Positions 12,501 through 24,500 of a stretch of 64,000 nucleotides of DNA are shown here, in pieces. Location: the NCBI GenBank assembly GCA_963922205.1, contig CAWUHX010000233.1, positions 434,001 through 498,000 on the forward strand. Reading direction: 5' to 3'. Numbering within the stretch: position 1 is the stretch's first letter; every line of letters starts with the position of its first letter. This DNA is from Romanomermis culicivorax (lineage: Eukaryota > Nematoda > Enoplea > Mermithida > Mermithidae). The notes beneath the pieces are model-generated. The model searched no databases, was not told where the DNA came from, and saw only the letters and a list, made by a program, of their open reading frames with translations. A program made the position numbers and the translations under genes.

Positions 12501-15500
12501 TCTGGATTGGAGATTTGTCGCGGTCGTCTTTCCTAGACAGAAAATCGGCGCAAGCGTTATCCTTACCTTTAACATATTCCACTCTGTAATCGTAATCTTT
12601 AAGGCTGATCGCGAAGCGTTGAAGGCGCGAGTTTCGGTGTTTTTTGTCTTTGAGCCATTCGAGCGGCTTGTGGTTGGTGCGGACGATAACTTTCTGGCCG
12701 TACACATAGTGGCGGTACATCGGGAAGCCGTAGACAATGGCGAGGCATTCACGCTCAGTTGTACTGTCGCGGGTTTCGGCATCGGTGAGTACGTGACTAT
12801 TGTAGGCGATGACCCATTGATCGTTTTCATTTTCCTGATACAAAATCGCTCCAATGGCTGGCGTCAGTTTAGATGACAAATTGGGCTTTACCATCGTATA
12901 CTGGGTAGCGGACAAAGGGCGAAGACGTAAGGGCTGTCTTGATGCCTTTGAAGGCGGCGTGGTGTTCATTCGTGGCGAAGTATTGGGCGTCTTTGCGTAA
13001 GAGTCCGTACAAAGGACTGGACAAGGTCGCCAAATTCGGGATGAATCGCTTGCACCATTGAACTAGACCTAAAAAACTTTGCATACCTTTTTTAGTCTTC
13101 GGAAATTTGTATTCGGCGATCGCTTTGACTTTCTCCGGGTCGGCTGCTATTCCACGGGCGCTAAGTAGGTGTCCCAAAAATTTGACTTGTGGGGGCAAGA
13201 ATTCCCATTTGTCTGGCCAAAGCGTAAGATTGGCCGCGCGGAGGGCGTCGAAAACGATTTGTAAATGCTCCGAATGTTCTTCAAACGAATTCGAGAAGAT
13301 GATGATATCGTCAATATAAACGAGGCAAATTTTCCAAATATACGGGCAGAGGATTCGTTCCATCAAGCATTGAAATTCAGCGGGCGCGTTCTTCAAGCCG
13401 AATGGCAAGACTTTGAATCGAAACAAACCTTCTTGGCAGATGAAGGTTGTTTTGTCGCGGGAGTCGGCGTCAAGGAGTACCTGCCAGTACCCGGCTTTGA
13501 GATCGAGTGTGGTGAAGAATTTTGCGTGTCCCATTGCGTCCAAGTAATCGTCGATGCGCCAGATCGGAAATTTGTCGCTTGGCGTAACGTCATTTATTCC
13601 GCGGTAGTCGACAACGGGTCTCCAAGAGCCGTCTTTTTTCTTTACCAAAAATAGCGGTGCGGCCCAAGGTGAGCGGGATGGTTCGATAAAATCATTTTCG
13701 AGCATTTCTTGAATATGGCGACGGACAATAGGTCTCTGCTCCATCGCGGCGCGGTAGTAGTGGCGGGATACGGGCCTTGCGGTGCTGGTGTCGATGCTGA
13801 CGGTCAACTCGCTAGTGATAGTTGGTTTGTCGCCGGGGAGGCTGAAAACGTCGCGGTTTTGTCGAAGCATACTGAGGGCCTTTGCTTTTTGCACGGTAGA
13901 AACGTAGGTCTTTTCAGTCATTTTGTTCAGGGCGTATTCCAGCTTTTGTTGTGCGGTGTGGCTGGGGAATGATTTGTCCAGTGCAGCCGGCTCGTGGTCG
14001 GTTAAGTCGCGGTCGGCGGCAGCGGTTGCTATCTGACAATCGGCGTGGGCTTCGGAATACTCCAACGTGTGCTTTGCCATCGCAATGAGTTGATTTGGTC
14101 GGAGTTTGATACTGTTGGGCGTATTGTTGATGAAGAGGAGCGGACAATGACCGTTGGTGATGTTGACCACTGCGGTTTCGACTGGAAGTTCTGCGGCAAC
14201 GTTATCCGTGGCGAGTGGTTGTACTATCACGTCGGGCAGTGTCGCCGATGTTGTGGGAAAGACACTACTTTTGACCCATTGTTGGCAGTGCAGTGCAATC
14301 GAAACGGAAACTTGGGCAACGAGAAAAATCAGTTCGGTGAGCTCGGTAACCTCCAGCCGCCGAGGGGGCGGTTGGTGTGGATTAGGTTGAGCCTGCTGTA
14401 TCGGTTGTTCAACTTCGATTTCTTCGGGTTGGCTAATAATATCGGATTTATCATCATAACAACTTACTCGTTCGTCCTCTGGTATTTCTTCTAAAACATT
14501 GTCGTTAGCGGCGTTGAGAAACAGTTCCGTTTGCGGGCGGACCGAGGCGATTACCTTGAGCGGCAGTTTAACGTCTTGAATTTTGATGTAATTGTCTTTG
14601 AAATTTAAAATGGCGTGGATATCGGGATGCGCGAGGAAATCGGTTCCAATGATGAATTGATCGTTTCCGTCGTCGTCAAGGATTACATATTTGATCATGT
14701 GCTCTCCAAACGCGGATTCCATCGTAACGACTACCCGGCCGTGAGCGTTGACTACGGCACCATCGGCTACTTTTATTTTTCCACAAATCGGGAGTTGAAG
14801 CGATTGTTTGTCGAAAGCGCGCTTGAATAATCCTGATGAGAGGACGGAACACTGGGCACCTGTGTCGATGAGCGAGTGTGCTTTGACGGCCCCAATTTTG
14901 ATTGGGATTTGAAAGGCTCTCGTAGAAGCGTACTTGTGGACAAACGATTTGGAAGATGGCGTGAGGTTATCATCTTGACAAACGGACGAACGGATGTGAC
15001 AGGGGTCTTGAAAAGCGCGGCATGTTGCGTTCCAACGGACAATGCCGGGGCTAACAATGGGCGCGGCGGAAGCGATTTCTTTGGATGGAACAACCATATT
15101 GGCCGTTGACGTTGATTCATTATTAACGCGTGTTTCGAGCGCGGGTATTGACGCCGTATTCGGTGCCGGAAGGGCGGGTAGGGTAATTTGCAATTCTGAG
15201 GATTGAGAGCTAGCGCGCGATGAATCCGTCGCCGTCGTGACGTATGGGGCTGGTACCCCGTTGTAATGGATATGTTGTTCCCACGGCGCCGGAAATTGAT
15301 GGTTCGGGTAAACGGCGTAGGTATTCTGAACAAAATCATTTGGGCGTTGTATAGGGTTACCTTCATAGAAATGGTTTCGCGCGCCGCGGGCGTAGTTGGC
15401 GCCTCGTTGGGGCGGTCCTCCGCAGCGGGGTCGCCAATCGCGTTGTCCACGAACATCGTTTGAATTGTTTCGGAAGTCAACTTGCCCTGGTTGGGCGGCG

Positions 15501-18500
15501 TAATTTGGGCGATTTGATTCAAGTCGGGTTGACTGTTGAGCGTTCTGCCGTTTGAGCCAGACGCAGTCTTCGGTGTTGTGGGTGCGGGATTTGTGGGCGT
15601 CGCACCAAAGACCTGTGGGTTGCGTCGTAGGTGCGCGGTCTCTGCTGGCGGATCGGTCAAAGCGATTTGCGTGCGGTTCTCTGCTTTGAGATTGGTGGCA
15701 CGGGCTTTGTTGCCTATTGTTGGATATCGTTTCTTCAGGGCATTGTCGAGACTTTCATTCTTCATAGTCGCGGTCGTATCGTTGAATCAATTGCTCCAGA
15801 AGCATCTCCGTGCGCGGCGGTTGCGGCGGCGGTGGCTCAATAGCTTGTGGTTGAAAAGAGACGAATTTAGTGGGTTGCGGCGCCGGATTTTGCGTCCTAC
15901 GGTCCATTGAGGGAGAGCGCTCGCAGTAGCGATTTTGAGGGCGGTCCAGGCTGCGGGGGCGTTCAAAACGGCGGTCAAATGGTTGTGGCGACTTCGGTGG
16001 TGGTGCATCTTGATCAGCTAGATTTACCAGAATGGGTCGTTCCGCGGTTCCGATTTCGGCTTTAGTTGCATTGAGGACACTACGGGCTTTGGCTACGGCA
16101 TCCGCCAGTTGTTGAACATTTGTGAAACCCTTTGCTTGTTCGCCAATTGTGAGTTGATAGAAAACAGGCATTTTGGTCAAAAAGGTATCAATTACTTGTT
16201 TGTGCCGGAAAGTTTGATCTTCATGCTGATACAATAGTTGTACATAAGTCATTACCTTACTCAGGAATGCGGCAGGCTCCTCTCCAGCTTCTGGCGTGAT
16301 TGACGCAAGTTCGCATTTAAGAGTCATCGGGTTGCAGTCGGGCGCCAACTGGAACATGAGCAAGTGTTTGGCGTCTTCGTACCGCGTCATATCTTGGATC
16401 ATATCGCTCGGCGTATCGCGGGTGAGTCGGCGAAGGGCACTCATCTTTACGTGGTTTGAGGCGTCGTAGCCGAACTCATTTTCCAGTCGGATGAAGAAGC
16501 GTAATAGGCGTTTATTTGTTGTGGCGGCGTCAATTATCAGCGGGTGCATATTGTCGACGATTGTTTTGATGCGGCTATCTTCCTCACGATGAGACGTGCG
16601 CGGCATGTCGTACCGAGGATGCGGATGTTCATAATAATCCTCGGGTGGGTAATCTGAGAAGCCAAACTGGTTTGCCGCGGGCGGTGGGCGTCTTTGAAGC
16701 GCGGAACAGTGTAAATCGTCATCGGCGCGCGTAGTGCGGGCGAATTCATTATTATATAAGGTGTCCGTCGATGGTGCTTTGGGTTTGACTTGGTTTGGTA
16801 GCCTGCCAAAGACTTGAGCGGGTTCAGTTTCACGGAGAGTTTCGTTTGGGATATAAATATCTCTCGTTTCCTCGCCGTGAAACCGTGAGGACACCGGCGG
16901 CGGTCTTGGTGTAGGCGGATTACGCGCGTGCGTCGCGGCGGCGGTTGTGGAAATTAGTTGTTGCATCTGCTCAGCGAGTGCGGCGAAACGCGCGTTAGTA
17001 GCTTTTGTTTGTTCTTGAATTTCGCGTTGGACGCGTAATTGTTGGGCTTCGAATTGATCGGAGACGGCGCCGATAATTTGATCGATGGTTTGTACCGTAG
17101 GGACATTATTGGTTATACGCGCGGTGGCGGTGTTGAGTTGTTCCAGCGCGTCGCGTGCTTCGATTCGAAAATTTTGGACTTCGTTAGCGTTGGCGATGGC
17201 TATACTGCTGCGGTGATTGTTCACTGAGGCGCGGGTGGCAGCTGGGGCTTGCGGTGGCTCGATATTGACAAAGGATTCGGAAGAGTCGGTTCTGGCGACG
17301 ATTTGGTCGTTGTTACTTCGCGTTGGTGCGTCAGGCGGCGGCATTTGCGGTGCGGGCGGCGCCTTAGGGCGATTTTCGGCCGCGGTAAGGAGGGTTTGAT
17401 TTAGCGACCGCGGGTGTTGAGAACTAGTCATCGCCGCGGTTGCGGGAATGAGCGGTGCTTGCGGTTGTGCCGTCCCGTCCAGCGCGGGAGTGCTGAAATT
17501 AGACAAGGGCGGATTATGGGGCGGGAGGCTTACCGTGGGTACCGTTGTCGATTGCGTAATATTGGATGGTCGCGGCAACAGCATCTGGTCAAAACTCAAG
17601 GCGCGGCGTGCGGCTGTGGCGGCGTTCGGAGAACTGGAATGCGACGGAAATGGAGTGAAGTCCGGCGGTGTGGCTTACCGTTGGCATCTTTTTTCTCAAG
17701 GTATAATAACCTCGTTTGTACCCTTTGGCGCAGCTACGGCGGGGTCGAATTTTGAATTCTTTGGATTTTTCGGATGCAACGCAACAGCGGGGAGCGGCAA
17801 TGTACAATCCAAACGGTCACCAGTGTTATATCTTGGTTGTCCGGGGCGGCGATGATGCGGCGGGAGCAGGATTGGGATTCCGAGGTTGCGTCCTTAATGT
17901 ACGTGCGTCCCACGCCCACGTTTACCCGATAACCTAATTACTGGTACTTAAACCCCGACAATGATTAACCCAACAATTAAAGAAAGCTTGGTTTCTTTAA
18001 TTGTCCCCTTATTTCTCAGTACCAAGAGACGAAGGGACTTTCCTACCTATTTATTATTATACGATAAAAGTACGCAAACTTACGTGACAAAAACGCGACA
18101 GGCGCGGCGAAGGAGAAATAATAATAATAAATCGACTCCCACGCACGGGCGAGAAAAGACGGGAAGGCGTGGTGGGAGGCTGCTAATATAAACTAGTGGT
18201 GGCCGGCGGGGCACACAACTAGTAAAGAAATAAAAACTCACACAAAATATACGTTATGATAAGTGAAGAGAGAGAGACCAGCGCACACGTACCGACGTGC
18301 GCTACAGTAAGATGGCCACTGGTGGTCCGCGTTGCTCTCTCCACTTGCCACCTGCGGGCCTGTGACGTATTTTAACAAAACGATAAAAATCGGCGGAAAA
18401 CACACTACAACATATGGATTTACCCCCCCCCCCCCAACTGGTAGGACCTCTTACAGGTATGACCTAAATTTCCACTTTTCTAACCTCTGCCGTCGTTGTT

Positions 18501-21500
18501 GCATGAATTTCGGTCCACATTTTGGCCCTTCTACAAAAATCTTGATAATTTTCCAATAATAACTTGCCGGCTTCTTCATTCAACGCCGATTCGGGATTCG
18601 GATTGATCAACAAAGATTTAATAGTCTAAAATGGTGAATAAAATATCGATTTTGTTTCGGTTCGAGCGATTTTTACGTGTAATTGGGCGGGGGACCCCCC
18701 TCAACTTGGTCGAGGCCTACACATTCAAATATTAAGACCATACATGTAACGGAGCCCCCAGGTCTGGGCAGAATGTTAACTGATGCCCTAAAATTTTAGG
18801 GGAGGGGTACCTGAAGGAAGAAAAATCGATTTTCCATCCTGAAAAGTCCGACAAAACGGTTCAAAATATACTAATTTTTGTCTGAAAAAGCCATAAAAAA
18901 TCTACTGATGGCGCGAATCATCCATAAAATTGGCGTTTTTAACCTTTTTTGTAAAAAAATTGATGTTTTTATCTGATGGAATGTATGGGTTTTCTATAAC
19001 TACCATAGCCAAGCCATAGGATAGAAAAATCTCAGCGGAGGGTCGTCCAATGGCTAGCCATATAGCCACTTATTTCTGGGGGGAGGGCTACCTATAGCGC
19101 CCACCTCCAATGACATGTATGATTGGGACCCCTGGAAAATATTTGAAAAAATTACCTTTTTTGAGAAAAATTTTCGCTCTTTTGGGGCTCCCTGGTATCC
19201 CCCTCCCCAACCATACATGAAACGGAGCCCCGACATCTAGGGGTGGGGGCCTGGGTGGTCGAGCGACTTTTTTGGGTCGGGGGGTTAGTGATTCTCTAAA
19301 ATTTAACGGGGAGGAATCTCTGTAGGAAAAAAAATTGGATTTTCCGACAAAAAATTACGAAAAATAGTTCAAAAAATAGTAACTTTTGTCTGTAAATGCG
19401 TAAAAAATGTAATCAAGGCACGAAGGGATGAGAAAATTGAGGATTTTAAATCATTTCTTGTACAAAAATTGGCATTTTTCAGTATTTTTCCGACCAAAAG
19501 CACACATGTAAATGAGGGAGGGGGCATACCTGTAATTAGGGGGAAGGTTGATGGGACGCCCACTCCCAACTTGGTCGGACGCTATCCAAATTTTAGGACC
19601 CCCACCCCCCTCAACTTGATTAACCTTATACCTGACCCCCTCCCAAACTCGGAAAAATTAGGAAAAAGGTGATTTTTTTGGCCTTTTTCGGAAAATTTTC
19701 GAAATTTTTTTGACGTTCTGGGTTTGTTCGACTCCCCTCCGCAAAATTTCGGAAATGTTACGACCACCACCCCAGAATTTCGTGTTTACCCCTCCCCCAA
19801 CTGGCCGGACCTCTTACAGGTATGAGCGGGCGTGCTGTAGCACCCATACATGCACGTGGGGGGGGGTAAACCCCCATACCTGAGACCCTGACCATCCCCC
19901 CTAGCCAAAAAAATCGTCAAACACCCCCCTGAAATTTTTCCATGACAGCTTTTTTCATGATTTTTGTGCATATTTTGTATGAAAAACAGGTTTGCAGAAT
20001 TTTTTTTTGGTTTTTTGCTCACCCGCCGCCCTACTCCTTGGGAAAAAGACCATGGACCCTCCCCCTGGAAAATTCTTGTCGTGCATGTCTGGTAGCACCG
20101 AGCCCCCCCAGATATGGCTATATGGCAAGTCCTTGGACCACCCCAAGATTTTCCAATCCTATGGCTAGCAATATGGTAGTGGTATACTTTAGGTAGGAAG
20201 AATACTAAAAAACGTCAATTTTTTCGGTGTTTCACGCCATGGATACAATTTTCACGGCCATTTCTGACAAAAATTACTTTTTTTGAAGCGTTTTTTCGAA
20301 CTTTTTTGGTGGCAAAATCGATTTTTTTCTCCATAGACCACCCCCCCCCCCAAAAATGTCGAAGAATTAGTGATCCCGGTTCAAAAAATCGTCGGACCCG
20401 CTCCCGCCCTAGACCTCATAGGCCCGTTACACGTATGACCAATAAGAGGTATGGCGGTCCCTATGACTACCATATGGCTCGCTGTAGAAATTGAAAATCT
20501 CGGGGTGGGGGGTCGCCTTGGAATCGACGACATCTGGGTGGAGGGTTCCCACAGCACCACCCACCACTTATATATATGAACTCAAAACCGGTCCGACCCA
20601 TACACGCACATAACAGGGGTAGGGGGTTTAATCCCCCTACCTGAGACCCTGACCACCCACCCTGACCAAAAAAATCGTCAAACACCACCATGAAGTTTTT
20701 CAAAGACAGGTTTTTTGATGATTTTTGTGCATATTTTGTATGAAAAACAGGCTTACAGAACTTTTTTTTTTGTTTTTTTGCTCACCCACCCCCCCTATCC
20801 CCTGGAAAAAAGTAAATGGACCCTTCCCCTGGAAAATTCTTCCGTGCGTGCTGGTCCGACCTCTTACACAGATATATCCAAAAATTACTAGTAAGATGTG
20901 TTTAACGCCGAAATTCGGACGCCAATCGCGTTTTAAAGTATTGACGCAAATTTCGCCCGATCGGGGTTCGACGTTCGGATGGAAAATTTTCGTCAAAAAA
21001 TGAGCTTTGGGCGGCGACGATGGAAAATTGGCCGGGAAAGTTAATTTCAATTTGAATTTTCCGCCGCTGAACGGCGTATCATCTAAAGAAAAAGTATACC
21101 TGTAATCCTCAACTTGGTCAACCCTATACTCCAAGCAGTGTTTTTTTTTGGTCAAAACTTTTTTCCACAAATGTGGAAAGGGGTCAAATTTTTTTTCCAC
21201 ATGTGGAAAAAAAATTTTTTCGACCTAAAATCCTCGTTATTTGGCTAAAAAATGCTCACAGACGCTTTATCGCACTGTTTTTGAGTTTTTTCAAGCCTTC
21301 CGGTGTTTTTAGAGAAGTTAATTCATTAAAATTGAAGAAAAAATTGAAATGTTTGACTTAAAAGCCTAATCTACAAGCATTGTTGAACAAATTTTCTAGC
21401 AAACTATCCAAGAGCATAATTGACTCGAATCAGGGTTCATACAAAGTTGGAGAAAAAAAATTCCCTGTGTTTTCCAGGTTTTCCAGGTTGACAAATACAA

Positions 21501-24500
21501 TTTTTCCAGGTTTTTATTATGATGAAATATACTATCCTGAAGAAAAATACTGAATAATAGAAATATATGTGAGCTAAAGTATAATCAAAAATAGAGTACT
21601 AAATCAAAAAATTTATTTCAAATTATTGCGCAACCTAGCGCCGAAAAATTCTGATTCCGAGGCCTCTAAAAGGTTGGAAAATCAATTTTTCAGCACATTC
21701 TTATGCAGCTACCGATGATCAATCGTGATCTTTTCACCATTTGATTGGTGGAAGCGTTAATACATTTTTCTAACGTTTTCGTATATCAAGAGCCAGTAAT
21801 TTACCAATCATAATTATTTATGATATATATAAACCAACGTATAAACCAGTGTTTTTTTTGCACGAGCTGTTTCGCACGGTACAAAAAAATCACCAAAAAA
21901 GTTTTGCACGCCAAAAAATTTTTTGTACGCTAAATAAATAGTCACATTTTTCCACAAACTTTTCTTCCACAAATAAAGAAGTCAAATTTTTTTCCACATC
22001 AGTGTTTTTCTCGTCACTGGGCTTTCGCACATAATGACTTTGAATTACACGAGAAATTGACGGTTAAGTCCTCTTGATGACAAGTGAGAGCCCAAAAAAG
22101 ACAGTAATGTTTCCGACGCCAAGCGCCGGAAAAATTTTTTCGGTATTGACATTCAGCGACACTATAAAATCAATTTTCTGAACATTTATTTCAAGAATTA
22201 GATTTGAATTCAGTGTTCAAAGTCGTAATTTTTAGAATTTAATTATTTGAAAAATTTTTAAACCAGTAATTTATTCGTTAACTCTCATGAACTTGGCCGA
22301 AAAGATATATATGAAGGAAAGAGTAGAAATTTCCGAAAACTTCTTCCATGAAGCTTCTGAATTGATTTTACGTTAAGAAAGGAATAATCGCTTCAAAAAG
22401 TTACGTATTGATCCTTCTCAAAAAATGTGTCAAGGAAAAAATGAGAATCTTCATTAAATATCAAGATAAAATATTGAAGATTACCAATTAAAACATGAGA
22501 TAATACGTTTAGGATGATGAAAATAGATTAAGTAATAAGTGAAGGTATAGACATGCTAGAAGCTGCGCCTGCGCTAGGAAATAAATAATAATGCTTATTA
22601 AAGTTATAACCGGCGCGAAGCGCCGGAAAATTTTGAGATTTGCACCTACTAAAATGCACCGAATTCCATCTTTTCTATATGAAAACACCAAATTTTTTTC
22701 ACACTTAATAAATATTTTTTTGCACGGTGCAAAAAATCTGAGTTTTGCACGAGCGGAAAAAGTTTTGCACAGTGCAAAAAAACACTGGTATAAACCATGA
22801 AAAAGTGTGATAGATATTTTACTTCGGACTCGGATATCGATCGGTAATTAATGCGGTGCAGAGCATCAGAAAAAATTTGGATTTTGATATTCTATATCGT
22901 TGGAAAATGACCATTTTTAATATCTATTTCCTGCCTGACAAGTTTAATTTTTCATTGAATTCAACATGTTTTCAGTCAGGCAAACTAAAATTCAAAAATT
23001 AAGCAAGCAGCAATGAATTGAATGACTTTTTCAGACAGAAGATCCTCTGCTATTGTCCCACGCTTAATCATTTTCCCAATGCAAAAAGTTATCTTCACGA
23101 AAGTCGAAAATTCTAAGGAACCACAAAATGATTTTGTGGAAATAATCTAGAAAAATCTAGGTTTTAGTCAAATATCTGAAAAAACAATACAAGGTCAAAC
23201 ATTCATCCATAACATGCTGATGTTTAAAAGCTATAAGCCAGCGTAAGCTAGGCCGACATTTTCCAACCGCACAACAGAAATGATAACAAGAATCATAAGT
23301 GACTTGAAATCCGGCGCGGAGCGCCGGAAAATTTTCGATATGTTTTCTTAAAAACGCATAAGAATGCATCTCCGGACAGGAAACTCACCCAATCAAAAGG
23401 GTCGTTAGTGTCTAATTTTTATAAGCCATGTTGGCTTGTGCCCCTAAATTTTTAGGAATCACTCAGTTTTTAGAGGCCATGGCTCCTAATTAACCTTAAA
23501 ACACCCTGGCCAGACTCGATTTTTTTCGCTCGCAAATATGAATGCTCTATATAGCCGAAAACATTTTATTGATTAGTCTCCAATTTTCTGGCATAAATGA
23601 GGAGTTTGAATGTTTTCTCGAATATTACCCTTACAATCCAATTGAAACGCTGACTTTGACGTAATAATTTAAAGGCTAAATTAAAAGTTAAAGTTGAAAA
23701 CCTAAAAAAAACAATCTCAAATACGCGATGATTTTAAGCAATTTCACTTTCAATGTGCATAGTCGAATAAGAAAACTCGCCGCAGCGCGGCGAAAAAATT
23801 TGACGATTTTCCTCTACTTTTCAACACAAAATAATTATTTTTCCACAAAATTCCCTGTGTTTTCCAGGTTTTCCAGACCTGAAAAAAAATTCCCTGTGTT
23901 TTCCAGGTTTTCCAGGTTTTCCAGGTTGTGTATGAACCCTGTCGAATTACACTAGAAATCAATGGTCAAGTCCTCTATGATGACAAGTGGAAACCCAAAA
24001 AAGATGATAATCTTTCCGGCGCGAAGCGCCGGAAAATTTTTTGGGTATATTGGCATTCTGGGATGCTGGAAAATCAATTTTCCGAACATTTATTTCAAGA
24101 ATTAGATTCCAATTTTGTGTTCAAGAGTCATATTTTCTAGAATTTTAATTGAAAAGTTTTAAAATCTGTAATTTATTTGTAAACCCTCATGAACTTGGTC
24201 GAAAATATATGAGTAGAAGAGTATAAATTTCCGAAAGATATTTCCATGAAGCTTTTGAATTGATTTTTTGTTAGCAAATAAATAATCGCATCATAAAGCA
24301 TAGAGACTTGACGTATTGATTTTTCTCAAAAGGAAAAAATGCGAATCTTCATTAAATATTATGATAAAATGTTGAAGATTATCAATTAAAACATGAGATA
24401 CTACGTTTAAGATGATAAAAACTATTATAGATTAAGTGATAAATGAAGGTAGACATGATAAAAGCCACGCCTGAGCTACTTAATGAAGAATTATGATTAT

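Larger units (their letters stand above)
4243..18412 (-). mobile_element. Full-length Ty3/gypsy LTR retrotransposon with a third ORF
   Basis: Two LTRs of 590 and 589 bp bound a 13-kb interior. The 4-bp target duplication TATG is present at 4239-4242 and 18413-18416. The order along the minus strand is 5' LTR, primer-binding site, gag, zinc finger, protease, reverse transcriptase, RNase H, integrase, long ORF3, polypurine tract and 3' LTR. RT before integrase marks Ty3/gypsy. The LTRs differ by two substitutions and one 1-nt indel that I could find, so insertion is recent, yet pol is broken in several places. It is visibly more G+C-rich than the host. It lies in UBE2S intron 4 in the sense orientation. 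Confidence 0.95.
21431..23941. mobile_element. Inverted-repeat element with CAGGGTTCATAC ends
   Basis: The ends are CAGGGTTCATAC and its complement GTATGAACCCTG, flanked by TCGAAT on both sides (21425-21430 and 23942-23947). TTCCCTGTGTTTTCCAGG repeats lie just inside both ends. It interrupts a dispersed repeat whose flanks rejoin as seen in the related copy near 46395-46435. No transposase frame survives. Confidence 0.65.

Noticed and set aside
14773-15765. A 330-codon minus frame overlapping the gag-pol junction (MKNESLDN...)
   Set aside because: The zinc finger and the continuous protease-RT frame lie in the gag frame, so this overlapping frame is a shadow.
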